Shown: piece after piece, positions 23,496 to 36,500 of the stretch
How the letters are laid out: every line of letters starts with the position of its first letter
How positions within the stretch are numbered: the first letter of the stretch is position 1
Assembly: GCF_947507565.1 (NCBI RefSeq)
Contig: NC_089177.1
Location: forward strand, 1,610,648-1,674,647
Origin: Oscarella lobularis
Lineage: Eukaryota > Porifera > Homoscleromorpha > Homosclerophorida > Oscarellidae
DNA length: 64,000 bases
Direction: 5' to 3'
Position numbers and translations under genes: made by a program
Notes under the pieces: model-generated
Seen by the model: the letters and a program-made list of their open reading frames with translations, nothing else
What the model was told of the DNA's origin: nothing
Database searches by the model: none

Positions 23496-26349
23496 ATGCA
23501 AGCTGCGAAGGGCTTTGAAGTAGCCCCACCGTCGTCTCTAAGCCTGAAGTCTTTGCAGGAAGAAAGAGCTACCTCAGACTGTCAAGATTGGGCATCACTC
23601 GACATTCTGTATCACTTTGAAGTGATCGGACCGCATCTCTATGACACGATCGTTTGTTCGACGCCTGTTCAACGTTCAAAGTGCTTAAGAGCTAGAATCA
23701 GGTCCAGAAGAGCAAGAGAGCCGGAACTGAAGGTTGTGGCTGCGACTCCCACACGAGGACAACGAACGCTTTGTCTCCATTGCTTGACCGGACCACTAAA
23801 GCGATTGTTTTTTCTTTCACGATCGGTTTCGTTCAGCCGCATCTATCTCGCGTTTGCTCGCGCCTGGGGACTGTTGAAGAAGGATGTCACCCTTTGCACA
23901 CGTCAGTCGGACTACTCGAAAGAGAATTTCTCGTATTACCTGGTTCTCAGCAAAAACTGTCTTTTTGAGATTGAAACTATTGACGTCGATTTGGAAGATC
24001 TCAAGAAAGGGCTTTTGAGGGGCTGTTCCAAACTGACAGACTTTGGAACAATTTCACCTGACGAAATTGTCATTAATTGTTGTTACCTTTGCTACAAACG
24101 TAGAAGGTTCAGAGTTCAAGCTCCTTGCAGAGTTCTTTTGTCAGTTCTGGTGACTTTCAGCGAAGACGCCGTTCTAACGTTTTATCTTGGGTCACTTCCT
24201 GGTATTGCCGTGAAAGTGCCAAAAGCGAAACCCCGTTTGAACCTTCGTGAGCGAGCGACTCAAACTCTAGGCGAGATTAGCGGTCAACTCTCGTCGCTTC
24301 CTAGCAAAAGGAGCTTTCGAAGCTGTCCTCGCAATCTGACGAGAGCTAGAAACCTTGTCTCATTGGTTGATCTAATCACTGCATCATTCAAGGTACGTTA
24401 GAAGCTTCGTTGGCTGACTGGCTGCAGAAGCGTTTCGTATTTTTGTATTCCAGGATTGCTCATACAGAACCGCTTCTCTAACCATGAATGCAACTAACGC
24501 GAATAAACAAACTGCCGACATGGATTTGTACATCCATAGCCTCCAAAGCAGTCGGAAAAATCTGCGCAAGAAACTGGACGAGGTATAACGTGTTTTGTAC
24601 AATGATGCTCAGGATTCCGTAATTTTTGTACATCGTAGGACTATATATCTCTTCTAGAGGCTTTGCAAACGCCGCAGCGGTATGATTTGCAAGCAGTCAT
24701 TTGTTTATTTTCCTAGCCTGCATGCTTTTAGTGCTGCAGCGGTACCGTTAGAAGAAAGGCTTGCTGTTCCGGAAGAGTTTATGTCTCGAGTTGTCAGCAA
24801 AAACCATAGTGCTCTTCGATCGATCGAGAACAACTCTGGTGCAACAATCAAACAAATTAACAACATCTTTTATTTTTGGGGTCCAACCCAAGAATCAGTC
24901 AAAGAAGTTCGAAAGGCATTATCTTGCAGGGCGGTAATTAAATTACGATGTTGAGGTTGGCTAACGAAATTTCCTTCTAGAGCAATGCGCGTCACTCTGA
25001 AAACTGGAAGGGCAATGTTTTTACTCAAGGACGTACGATTCTAGGAAGAAGAAATGCCGTGAAGTATGTTCTTACGCCGGAGAGAAAGCGGCCTTCGGTA
25101 CAAAAGAAAAGTCCAAAATTCACTCATCGGCTTGTATGCAGTCATGACACAGATACTGGCGTAATTTTAGTCTGGAATTTTAAAATATCATTATTTGTGC
25201 ATTTTGTATAGGCAGATTATGGATTGCTGAATGACATGTTGCGCAAAACTGACGCGTTTCTAGAAAAGTTTCAAAGGGGTCAGTTGTACAAATCTCCGGT
25301 TGACCAAATGGAAATCCACGCCTGGTTTCATCTGGGACAGGTGAGATCGCCTGTTCGTGGCGATCTCCGAGGTACCGCATACCATGCAGCACCATTCACA
25401 GCACCTATATGACATTTTATTAGATTCTGAAATATCCGTTTCCTTGCCTCTTGAAGGGTCTTACCAGAGTAGATTTTTTTCTGGAGTACACTTGGGTCAG
25501 GACGCTGTGTCTCGCTTTCACTTGTTCCTGAAAAAACGTCCTGGGTACCAGCTCACTTCCAGCTACATTCGCCACGATATCACCATCATTACTCCTTCAT
25601 TTAACACGAGGCGTTTTATCGTCAGAATTCCTCCGGTCTCGTCAAGTGAAGAAAAGTCCTATCTAGAAGCAACTCGGATTCCGATTGCGAATTTTTGCCG
25701 ACGGCAATCCGAAAAGCGTTCTGGATGTGGCTACCTTTGCGCAAAGCTTGACTCGGATTTTCACTATGACGTGCAGATGCCGGACCTTCCTTGTGATTGC
25801 CGACTTCTTATAAGAACAGGTGAAAGATTTTGTTCAGATGGTCCATTTGTTCTTTTATTTTCATTTTAGCTAAGCTAAGCACTACGGCAGAAGAAGATTT
25901 AGAAGACGAAGTATTAGTCAACAAATTTTGCAAGAGAGTCATAATTTTGGGGTCTTTTCTCCATCTCCCTACTCTGCCCGAAGGCTACTTGAAAGAATTT
26001 CACAGGAAAAGTTCATCTTCGTTTTTCAAGTATGAAGGAGGTTATGAAGTAGGACTCAGTCAAGAAGAACATATCGAGTCCAGTTTGCCCTCCGATGCCG
26101 CCGAAGAAGCCACAGGCAATAATACATCTAAGGTATATACGGTTATATCATTTGGTATCAGCAACATTTACTATCATTCGTATGTTCTTATCAAAGATTG
26201 ACATTCACTTTAGAAGCCAGAATATTGAACAGTTTCTTCGCTCTAAAAATGCTAAAAGTTGGAAGCCGAGCGACGTGACCGAAGAAATAGAAGATTGTAT
26301 TCGCTACATCAGACCGCTAGCAGTAAAACTTGAAATGTCTAAACTGTAG
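23496..26349 (+). CDS. Unrecognised protein with a KH-like domain
   Basis: Nine exons join with consistent phase: 23496-24392, 24454-24582, 24639-24679, 24732-24933, 24981-25133, 25212-25340, 25402-25819, 25870-26132, 26197-26349; 794 residues. The fourth exon encodes a KH-like fold: VPEEFMSRVVSKNHSALRSI, then an SGATIKQI strand and an EVRKAL helix, with the GxxG loop degenerate (SKNHS). A KH domain would imply RNA binding. The rest (EIHAWFHLGQ, DILLDSEISVSLPLEG) I do not recognise. The 5' end is uncertain: an upstream exon cannot be excluded. The exon at 25402 could also start at 25390 in the same frame, giving four extra residues. Confidence 0.65.
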
Positions 26350-26456
26350 AGACTGCATGCTACATAACGTCTTTTTAGTGTAGTATGTGTGGCACTCCAC
26401 GAAGAGAATTTTTGTCTGGCAATTCAAAAGGTTTCTAGATTCACAGACAGAGACAA

Positions 26457-29400
26457 ATGAGTCACAATCACGTGACGTTTGCCGTAACAATAGAGATGAA
26501 GAAGCGATCGAGCCGAAGCGTCCTTGACCTTCTCGGCCGTCAAGCATCGACTTCTCAAACGGTCGAACGCTTCGAATGTCCGGCTTGCGGGACAGTCCTG
26601 CGTTTGAACGAGCTAAATCGCCACTTGGATAGCGCGTGTTCCAGCTCGAACAACGAGGTAGAACGCCGCGACGAGAAGATCACGTTCGACTGGAGCAAAG
26701 AATCGGGTGAAAGAATCAAAGGACTTGCAAACGGCCTCGGAACGATGAGGGGAAGGGGAAGGCCCATCGGGAAAAGGAGACGAACAGATGACGACGATTC
26801 TTCGGAAAATTCGAAACGAGCTGTGGTGGTAGTAGTGGAAAGTGACGACGAAGAGGATGGAATAAAGAAAACCGAGAAGCGGAATTTATCTTCCGAATCT
26901 CCGCTTCCTTATTATTTGGAAAATTTTCTGTTTATTCTCGACTCGGTTTTGACGAGTGACGAGAGAAATTTGTTTAACGGGGATGATATGGTCGCAATCG
27001 ATTCGTTGAAATCTCTTTCCCGTAAGTGAGAGCGAAACGAGATATGTAGATATATAGACTTAGCTATAGATTAATTTTCATATCTTGTGTAGTATCCGCT
27101 CAGAAACTCTATGTTCGACTTTTTACGAGAAGTTATCGATGGTTGCGCGTTCAAAAATTAATGTACCCAGAAATTTCAACGGATTTAGAGCCGGTTGGAA
27201 AAGAATTGATCAGAGCCGGTCTTGCGCAATCAGGTAAAATCTAGTACAGTACATCTACTCTTATTAAATAAATGTGGTCTTTTTATCTTTAGATGATTTT
27301 TTATGGGATTTGGACGTCGTTCTTTCTATGCTGTCCGGTTCGGAGGTGAAGCAGCTTGCCAAGACGATGCATCTTGACGTGCGAAGTAGCTCGTCGAAGG
27401 CCGATTGCATCGCCGCGTTTCTTCAACTCGGCGCTAAGCAGAAATCGATTCTGAGTTACGCGGCGGCCTCACGATGTAGACCACGGGAAAACGAAACGAA
27501 ATCTATCATATTGAAAAAGCATGTGAAGTATATATAAATCACGGTATGATTATTGACCAGAGAGGTATTTAGGGCCAAGGAAGTTCTTGGCGCGTCCCTG
27601 CGTATTGACCTGAGGAAAAAATCAGTCTTTGAGCGAGTCCTCCTTCTGTTTTCTCTTCCTACTATTCTGGACGACGATGAACAGGCGGCTATAGGAAAAA
27701 CTGAGCTGTTAGTTAGTTAGTTAGTGAGGGTCGAATGACTTATAGAGAAATATTTTTTAGGTATGGTCTGCTTCAAGTCAATCTAGGTGAAGTTGTCTAT
27801 CCAGGCTACGTTGTCAGTAAATCAACGCCCGTCTTCAGTTCAAGAGAAGATCTTATTGAGTCGGTTTCTATGTTCTGGTACTCTTAATAAATGCTGTTAT
27901 ATAGTCTATTGCGTAGATATGCCGAAGCTCTACGGTGTGAACGCGAGTTTCTTGGCGCAATAGAGAAAGGCAATCTTGAAAAGTCGCAGGAAATATGCCA
28001 ATCGTCGCAGACCATGCTGGAAATTTGCTTAACTAAAAGTAAGAGTCTATGCACTTACTCGCTTCTCTTATTTTCCGATACAGTCTATATCCCTTCGCAT
28101 TTCCTTTCTCGCTCATTCATTCAGGCAATAGCATTCGTACTTAGCTAATTAAGTAGAAGGACTGCGGTCGCTCCTTGATTGACAAAGTTTTATTTTAGAG
28201 AATCCTCGGCGCTACACGATTTCTACGTATCTCTATCGACTTTTAGATAGTTACATCCTCTCCGTTCCTTTATTCAGCCACTTCTCAGTACTGACTATTT
28301 GCACGATCTTCTTAATTTAATTTTTGGTACGTATTGCACCTTGTTCAATGAATCTCTCTTTCTTGTTTAGGCAAAGCCCCCAGTCCTCCGTCTTTTCTTC
28401 TGTGCTACACCAGCGGTTGGGTCTACACGCGAATCCTCTGGCGCGGCGTCGAAATTCTCCAACGCCTTCGCAACTACGTCGACGCCGTCCGCCTTCTCGA
28501 GCGACTTCTCGCGCAGCCGATTTACTGCCCCGCCAAGCGCGGCGCCTGGTGGGATCGCTTGGCTCTGAACCTAGACCAGCATCTGAAAAATCGCACCCGA
28601 AGCATCGACGCGATTGCGCGCGGACTCGCCGACGCGAACACGCGCACGGGACACCGACTCGCATTGATCGATTGCGCGCGAAAAATCTGCCAATCGCACG
28701 CCGAGTTTCGCGCTCGGCTCGTCGACTTTCCGCTGCCGTACGAACGAAAGGCGAAAGTCGTGGAACTTGTCGGCAGCGTGTTGCCGGAGAGCGTGACCGG
28801 CGAAAGAACCGTTTACGTATCCGACGACGGCGTTTTGTCGTCGGTTGAGTTATTGGCGTTGAAATGTTATCGTGAACGCGAAGGCTGGGAGAAGGGGCTA
28901 CACGCGGAGGGATCGAGTTTGGGAACGCTGTTTGCTTTACTGATGTGGGACGTGATCTTTTCTGGAGGAATTGACGACGTATTTCGTAGTAAATATCAGG
29001 TGAGAGAAATTTCTATTTTGCATTCTAAAATTTTGTAATAGTTGCACTTAGGCTAGTCCTCTTGATTTTGGCACGGACGAGTTCTACAAGAATCGCAAGG
29101 AGTTGATTGACTCTCGTCTTGAGGAGGTTCAGAGAGCAGACAGTGAAGTAAGCCGGCTCTATGTAGCCTATAGCATGGTCCTATTTGTGCTATAGACCCT
29201 TCGTGGAATGATCGGTTCTGTATGGGATTCACACTACGGTCAGCAGTGCGTAGGACTGCACTGGGACCTCTTTGAGAACGGGAAACGAGATGCACAGGTT
29301 TGCTAATGGAAAACACAGCGTTATATTTATAAACCAGTCTCCCTGCTGATAATTTAATTGCATGCATTCGATAATCACCTCAAAAGCTCGCGGCATTAAT

Positions 29401-29731
29401 TAAGCGATGATAGGACTAATCCCGGTATTTTCTCACAGGATTTGGCTTGTTGCATGGGCGGCTCTGTTCTTTCTTGCGTCTGTGGTCGACTTGCTAAGGA
29501 CTATCGTCACTGCAGAGGGGGCGTTCCGGATCTAACGTTATGGAGCCCGTTGAAGAACGACTGCAAAGTGCTGAAGCCGCAGCAGTGCTTTGAGATCGAC
29601 ATTTATCTTTTTATATTTAGTTTGCTGAGGTGAAGAGTCCTACCGATCGACTTTCTACGAAGCAAATTTTATGGATTGATTTTTTGACGAGACACGGGGC
29701 CAAAGCGGAAGTGTGCAAAATGAAAAAGTAA
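26457..29731 (+). CDS. FAN1: FAN1, Fanconi-associated nuclease
   Basis: About twelve exons with short introns. Exon 1 encodes a RAD18-type UBZ zinc finger (CPACG ... HLDSAC), which binds ubiquitinated FANCD2. Later exons encode the SAP-like DNA-binding part (YVRLFTRSYRWLRVQKL; DDFLWDLDVVLSMLSGSE) and the helical TPR-like segment (SGWVYTRILWRGVEILQRL; WWDRLALNLDQHLK). The C-terminal VRR-NUC nuclease carries GGVPDL and AEVKSP, the metal-binding PD...EVK core. The protein ends EVCKMKK at 29731. It trims DNA at interstrand crosslinks in the nucleus. Met 26457 opens the frame; an internal Met at 26496 is an alternative start. Domains look complete and catalytic residues are kept. Confidence 0.95.
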
Positions 29732-30045
29732 GCTTAGCATAATAATTAAGTAGTGTCAAATACATGACTTTTATAAACGTATAATTGCAGTACGCTCATT
29801 CGTTTGTTTTCATTTTGAAAAATTATCTATGAGTGTTTCATGCGTTGTGACTTTCGACTCTACGGGTAGGGACGGAAGTCTGATTCGGGAAGATCGTGGC
29901 CAGGAAAGAATTTGCCTGGAGGGAGTACGTTCCTAGCTGGACCTTCAGGCCGCCCAGACTGATTCTAAAACTACTGACATTGTACGTATATCGCTCGAGT
30001 CGCTACACTTGTCACTGGTTTTTGTAAGCGCATGCGCATAGAATA
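29732..30045. other. Short intergenic region between FAN1 and HLCS
   Basis: 314 bp without a gene. It presumably contains the FAN1 terminator and the HLCS promoter; no clear motif is visible. Confidence 0.5.
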
Positions 30046-31590
30046 ATGGAGGAACGTTCTCGAAAGCCGCCGGCACTGTACATCTTTGCACAGCACGAAG
30101 AGGAGCTGCTTGAAATCGTTTATAAAACTGCAGATTGTCACTCTCAGTACGCCGTCATCCCATTGTCCGAGCGCGAAGTCACTGAAGATCCATGGCAGCC
30201 AAACGCAGCTGTTCTGATCATCGAATCCTCTTTGGCTTCTTTCTTCGTTCTCTCAACCGCAGTTAAAGCTTCCCTCAAGCGATTTGTCGGAGACGGCGGA
30301 AAGCTGCTGGCGCTCGGACAGATTGCCGTTCTCGTCGGTGAACTGTTCGGTGTACCCACTTTCCCTCTGAGCGAGGCGCTTTGCTTTGATTTGAAGGACA
30401 TAAGATGGCAGACTGAATGCGAAGAGACTTTAAAAGAGAGGCAGATTACTGTATCTTCATTGGCTCAACGAGGATCGACAAACGACACGGTCTGTTGGAA
30501 TGTCGCCTTTGGTAGTGGTTCCATTATCCTTTTACCGGTTCCATTTTTTGCCGAGCGATCGGACCTCGCCTCTATTGAATACGTAGCAAAAAATGAAAAG
30601 ACCGTCTTTTTAAGACTGCTTCAGCTTGTCAATGTTACCACTTCCAATCCAGTTATGCCCTCTGTCACCAAGTGCTACATGGCTTGCGACGAAAAGGTAA
30701 TGAATTACCAGCTAATGTTTAGAACGAGTGGGCTGGCACTTTGATGCTCTAATCACAGTGTAAGGCGAATTTTTGCAGCTTAGTGGTAGATAATTTCCTT
30801 TGGCTTTAAGCCTCCAATTCTAATTTTGAATGTCAAGTTAATAGTTTTGAGGGGGAAGGGGGGGGGGGGGGGGGGGGGGGGGGCTTCTTATGCATGTATA
30901 TAGTAATTCTGTACACTTACACATGCATGTACACTAAACTCTTGCACACAACTCTGCAGCGTTTGTTTTTCCAGTTTCAGCGTGCTTTGCTTAAAACATT
31001 TCTCATGAATTGTCTGGCAACGGTGGCGTTTTTCCTGGTGACAGTGGCCACTCGTTTCAGTTTTTTGAATGTGACAGTGATTTCATTACGCTTGACTCAA
31101 CCAGCACTGTAGTCCCAGTTGTTTTTTGTCGATCCTTGCCACCAACCTGTGGATTTGACTGGAAGAAATACACTTCAGTGTTAAAAACTAGCGTGCTGGG
31201 AAGAACTGTTATGTACTCTAAGACAGCAACAACTACTATGGATTTCCTCGACAGGTAGGTACGCTCACAATAATTTCTGATACAAGTGTAATGCTTGTAG
31301 AAACGAGTCTTTTTTGAAAAAATTGCCGGACGAAATGGGAGTAATTTGTCTCTGTGGGAGCATGACGAGAGGAAAAGGTTCATCTGTTCGGGAATGGTGA
31401 TTCTGTTTACTATTGCTTTGCAGGTCGATCTGCTTCTCGCAACGTGTGGCTCGCTCCAGAAGGAAGTCTTCCTGTTGCAATACATTTTCGCTTGGAAAAG
31501 GATAGTTCTCTTTTCAATCAGGTCAGTCTCCTTCCACACATCGGCTCGTTGGCATTCGTTGACGGCATTCAAAGTCTTTCCGGTTACGAG
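30046..31590 (+). CDS. HLCS: Biotin-protein ligase (holocarboxylase synthetase), 5' part only
   Basis: Exons 30046-30696, about 30990-31254, 31301-31377 and 31424-31590 encode the N-terminal amidotransferase-like half (FVGDGGKLLALG) and the start of the catalytic domain: GRTVMYSKTATTTM, then TRGKGRSASRNVWLAPEGS, the biotinyl-AMP loop, which carries a two-residue insertion relative to the usual GRGGNxW. The frame ends at a donor at 31590 just before the N gap. The expected KWPNDI exon and C-terminal cap are not found after it. The frame needed for SGNGGVFPGDSG in exon 2 does not extend upstream to a clean acceptor, so an indel or assembly error there is possible. The enzyme attaches biotin to carboxylases. 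A decayed copy of the missing 3' half lies at 39014. Confidence 0.85.
30858..30883 (+). repeat. Poly-G tract (26 G)
   Basis: A run of 26 G preceded by GGGGGAA inside the first HLCS intron. It could form a G-quadruplex in the non-template strand, and it is also a place where sequencing and assembly often go wrong. Confidence 0.95.
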
Positions 31591-31645
31591 GTACGTATAC
31601 GTACTTGTATAGTTGCGTTAGTACGTTCAGAATTCATTGCCTTTT

Positions 31646-31845
31646 NNNNNNNNNNNNNNNNNNNNNNNNNNNNNNNNNNNNNNNNNNNNNNNNNNNNNNN
31701 NNNNNNNNNNNNNNNNNNNNNNNNNNNNNNNNNNNNNNNNNNNNNNNNNNNNNNNNNNNNNNNNNNNNNNNNNNNNNNNNNNNNNNNNNNNNNNNNNNNN
31801 NNNNNNNNNNNNNNNNNNNNNNNNNNNNNNNNNNNNNNNNNNNNN
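31646..31845. other. Assembly gap of exactly 200 N
   Basis: The round number suggests a scaffolding placeholder, so the real distance is unknown. It falls immediately 3' of the fourth HLCS exon and immediately 5' of one arm of a large inverted repeat, which may have blocked assembly. Confidence 0.99.
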
Positions 31846-32630
31846 AGGTATTTGAAACGATTTTCAAAAGCAGCTTAAAAAAGAGTAACTTTGCTAAGCA
31901 ATTGGGCTGTTTAGTGCATGAAAATGCATTTCTTGGGTTTGCTTTAGTAGCCATAAAACTAAATATAGCAACGAAATACCCAAACTGGCACAGAAGCAAG
32001 CGGTGCGAAGAAAAAGTCACCCTAAAACTTCGTATTAATGAAAAATTCTGCCGCATACAGTACTTTACGCCAAATGCATTTGTCGTGCTGATTTTTATCG
32101 CAACGTCAGAAACATTACATAAAAGTACGCCTTTTTACAGTATCTGTCTCTGGAGTGCTCTTGACTTCCATAAGTAGAGCAAGTACATTTTTAGCAGCAT
32201 CGAGATTCATGAAGATATCACAGCCAGAGTGTGATACCAAGAATCTGAAATTCGATCTTTATATAAGAGCACTCAAACTGAAATTCTTAGAACGCAATAG
32301 ATAAATTAATAAACGCAGATGGTCAGCTTGACGTAGCCTGAGCTCTTGGCAATATACCAAACACTATGATAAAGTTTGAACAAACTGCATTTTGCGTAAC
32401 GTCCTGTACTGGTATGTGACAGAATTTTTCAATAATATGAAGTTTAAGGGTGACTTTTTCTTCGCACCGCTTGCTTCTGTACCAGTTTGGGTAATCTCGT
32501 TGCTATATTTAGTTTTATGGCTACTAAAGCAAACCCAAGAAATGCATTTTCATGCACTAAACAGCCCAATTGCTTAGCAATGTTACTCTTTTTTAAGCTG
32601 CTTTTGAAAATTGTTTCAAATACCTTACAG
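31846..32630. repeat. Large inverted repeat (arms about 220 bp)
   Basis: The sequence from 31846 to about 32066 reappears as its reverse complement at about 32405-32625, roughly 90 percent identical by eye, around a spacer of some 340 bp. The left arm starts right at the N gap and is therefore probably incomplete. No coding capacity is evident. A non-autonomous fold-back DNA transposon is likely; a scaffolding artefact is the alternative. Confidence 0.8.
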
Positions 32631-32639
32631 AAAATTCAG

Positions 32640-33526
32640 AATGTCCTTTTAGAAACGGATTTGGGCTTTGCAAACGGAATAACTGGTGTCCGAACACCGA
32701 GGTGCGATGTCGGTATATTCGTCGATTTTTAGCATGCGATAGACTAGACCATTTGGCTAAAGCTTTACTGCGTTCGAAAGCTCTATGATAGAGGATTTTG
32801 TGAAAAAAAATTCTAGGCGAAACATTAAAATTTGAATGAGCTACGCATACGTGTCCGAAAGCGATACTGCTGTCCGAAAGCGGAGGATTTGACCTGTGCG
32901 CGCTAATCTTCTCATAAAATTATGAGGGTTTGGTCTATTGATTCGCGCTCTGGCACATCTTCCTGGCAGGGATTGGGCTTTCAAATGCGCCATAGGAAGC
33001 CAGAATCGGTTCGCTAGATTTGCTGTGCGAGCGTCCGAAATCGCAGAATGTCCGAAAGCCGAGGTCCTACTCTACACCGTCACCATAGAAAAAGGACTAC
33101 GCCGTCACGTACGAACGATATCATAGATGACGTCGTCTCATTTCCGTCACGTGCCTTTGCATCACTTTCTGTTTGGGCAACGGCCTTAATTCGCGGTGGT
33201 GTTGCAATCGACTAGGAGAGCGAAAATAATACTGTTCCTATACCAACTCGTGCTTTCCCGAAAATATATGACTTCTCCCCATTCTACCTGCCCGAAGCTC
33301 TATGAGTGACCCTTTTCCGGATCGCGTGCGAAAGGGGCTGGGCTAAGTCCGGTCTGACCGGCCTGACCAGGTCTGAAAAGGTAAAGAAACGTAATGCGCA
33401 TGCACGCACCGTTGCCTTCCCACGCGCATTCTTTCCGGAAAAAGACGCGAAGCCGCTTGTAGGGCGCAGGTATAAGTGAAATCTGCAGACGCTCGGGCCT
33501 TTTTGAAGTCGCTCTCGTTGCAAAAG
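32640..33526. other. Gene-free region with repeated TGTCCGAAAGC-like motifs
   Basis: No supported gene. Variants of G(T)GTCCGAAAGC(C)G occur at about 32690, 32850, 32871, 33030 and 33048, and related ones again near 42125-42165. The region close to 33500 presumably holds the promoter of the next gene. Confidence 0.5.
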
Positions 33527-36500
33527 ATGACATCATACGCTCGTCGTGCGGTTGACCGACTAATCGACGTCGTCGGGCAAGAAAAGAAAGATGAGCTTCG
33601 GCGTTTTCTGTCAACGGAAGAAGGATTTCGGCCCGAGCAGGTGCGAAGAACGCGTTCATTCGCGGCACGCGAGCTCGATCGATCGTGAAGTTCCTTATCC
33701 GGGCAGGTCGACAAGTGCGACTTCCTTTCAGCACTTCATTTTGCCGCAGGAAGAGAGTTCAAAACAGCCGAGGAAGCGGACGACTGGCTCAGCTACTTGG
33801 TTTTCGAGCGAAATCAAAATATTAATGAGCCATCAAGTGTATGCTTCGATGATGACGTATAGTAATCCTTTTGAAGTAGTCTATGCAGGGAAGGCAACTG
33901 TACCCACTTCACTGCGCCTGCAAGCGAGGAAATATCTTCGGCGTAAAATGGCTCATAAGTCATGGTGCTGATGTCAACGTGAAAGATAGGGTACACATAT
34001 GTGATTGTTGGGGTTGTGCTGATAGTATCTCTAGGCTGGACATTCGCCCTATTGGTTTGCCTGTGCAAGTAGTCTAGATAGAATGAAAAAATTGCTCATT
34101 CTTGAAGAACACGGCTGCGGTTTGCCGCAGGATTCTGTGGTAATACTAAGATATGTGGGTGGCGTCAAGTCTCCGCAAAAATTATTTTGTTCAATAGTGC
34201 CAGGCAGCGAAAAACCGATTCGAGTCATCTGAAGAAGCCCACGAGACTCTTCATTACCTTGTCAATGAAAAAGGACTGAGCGTCAGCGCTATTGATTCTG
34301 TAGGTTTTTTTCATCAGATCTCTGCACACTCCAAAAGATTTACATAAAACAACTGTTTGAATGATAGAAGAAAAGTGAAGCTCCTTTGCATTGCGCCTGT
34401 AGAAGTGGAAGCATTTTTGGAGTTAAATGGCTCGTGGAACACAACGCTGCTGTTAACAGCGTTAACAAGGTAAAAAATTTGCGTTTGACACAGCTTTAAT
34501 TGTAAGTGTCTCTAAAAATTAGTTTGGCGAAACGCCTTTTATGTGGGCGTGCCGGAGTTTATTTGATCGCTCGTCAAAGGTGCGCTACCTTAGTAAAAAA
34601 GGAGCTGACTGCCAAGCACACTATGACGTGGGTTTATTGCTCGCTCTTTGGAGAACGTCAATACTCAATTTTTTCTCTTTACAGAGTGGACACACAGAGT
34701 TGTTTTATGCCACCTTTCACTCAGAATCAAAAGACGACATCAAAGACGTTCTTGAGCATCTTGTCAGAGAGAAAGGCATCAATATCAATGCCGTTCAAGT
34801 ACCTTTAACTACTTGCTACTATTCTTTGTCAAGTCACGGTTGCTTATAGGATGGACGAACGCCTTTATTACACGCATGTCGACATTCTCTTTCTGTCGTC
34901 GCCATTCGAGAACTAATTAGCCTGGGAGCTGATGTTGCTGCCAGAGACGAAGTAAGCCAGTATTCCTTTTGTGCGCTTGCCATCCATCTCTTTAAATCTT
35001 TCCAGTGGAACCGGAATGCCTTACATTACGCTGCCGATAATTTTCGTGCACCCAAATCCTTAGTGGAGCTTCTGATTGAGAAGGGTGTTGACGTGTCATG
35101 TAAAGACAAGGTGGCGCTTTTTTCTCTCTTTCGATGCTTTTGTAAATGCGGCGTTCAGGACGGGAAGACGCCCCATCAGTTGGCGCGGAACGGTGAAATC
35201 AGGAAACTTCTTCGACAGCATTACGTAGCGCTCATCCTTTTGTCGATTTCAATTTCTATTCCTAACAAGTCTTTCTTGTGTGTCTTAGGAAGCGGCCAGA
35301 TTCTCGGTTCTTCTTCGGCAAGAAAGGGTTCGTCCCGACACGGTCAAAATCTGCGTGATTGGCCCGGAAATGGCGGGGAAAACGACCTTTGTCAATTCGC
35401 TTCTTTGCCTTAATCTTCCTCCGATCAAACCGGGAGACCGAACAGCCGGCGTCCAAGTTCACAACATAGTAATTCCTGGCGTGGGCAAAGGAACGACTTG
35501 GGACTTCGGCGCCCAGACGACCTTCCACAGTGCGCACGGTCTCTTTTTCTCACCGACCAATACGATCTTCATTCCTCTCCTCTGCTCCAAAGACGGAGAA
35601 AAAGTAACATCCGCGAAGGATCTTCTCGATCGCGGACGTTATTGGTGTGCGTTCGCCAAAGCCGCGATGCGAACGATCGCGCCTCATCTGATGACGCTAA
35701 TTCGCGTTTTCTTCGTCTTCAACGTCATTGGCTGCAGGGAGAACGATAAGCAGTTGGCCGGCTTTCAGCTCCAACAAGTTGTAGACGTTCTGACGGACGA
35801 ATTCGGAGACACGTTCACATTTGCGCACGTAGTTGAATTGGATTGCAGCAAGAGCAATTCAGCGCGGATGAATCACTGCAGAGAAAAACTGAAGAGCCTT
35901 CGGGAACAAGTTCTTGAGGTAATTACCTTCATGGGCGGTGCTTATTTTTCTGACATCGTTTTCCGCAGGAAGCCCATGATGTTCCCAAACTGTGCCACGA
36001 GATCGAGAGAAACCTCTCTCTTTCAGACGAGGAGCGAAAGTCTCCTTTGGGCTATTTCCTCACGCCGCAAAGTTATGAGAAGTGGGTCGCTCAGGAGATC
36101 GGCATCACTTTGACTGACGACGAGAAGAAGATATCCATTGAATATCTCGACTCTTCTGGACTAGTGAGTGCTCACATCTATGGAGTACCGCTGAAACGTT
36201 TTAGGCACTCCGCGGATCGTTCTCGCTTGGCCCTGTTAATTAGGTGCAGAGCTACGAGTAGATGAGTTTCTAAGTGTAGTGCACGTTGGACTTCCCGTTG
36301 TGGCTGACTCGATCAGGCAGCAAACGCCTACGTAGTAAAGAGGGTTCGTTTTAAAAGTAGAAATCAAGGAGTCAGAGCCTGTGGCTGCGATAGAAGGAAG
36401 CTTTCTTATTGCCTTCCTAATTACTATTCTTGTGAGACCCCGGGATAAACCTTTATAGCACCGCCTTCCTTGTCGCGTTTTGTTTTTTCTCTTTCCCAAG

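Noticed and set aside
26213-26230. TTTAG acceptor for the last exon of the KH gene
   Set aside because: It would give an immediate stop; the acceptor at 26196 keeps the frame open to 26349.
28324-28848. Long plus-strand frame (and a minus-strand one) overlapping the FAN1 helical exon
   Set aside because: They are shadows of the real FAN1 exon, whose frame continues across introns with conserved motifs.
31444-32177. Frames running through the N gap
   Set aside because: They exist only because N bases are read as unknown residues.
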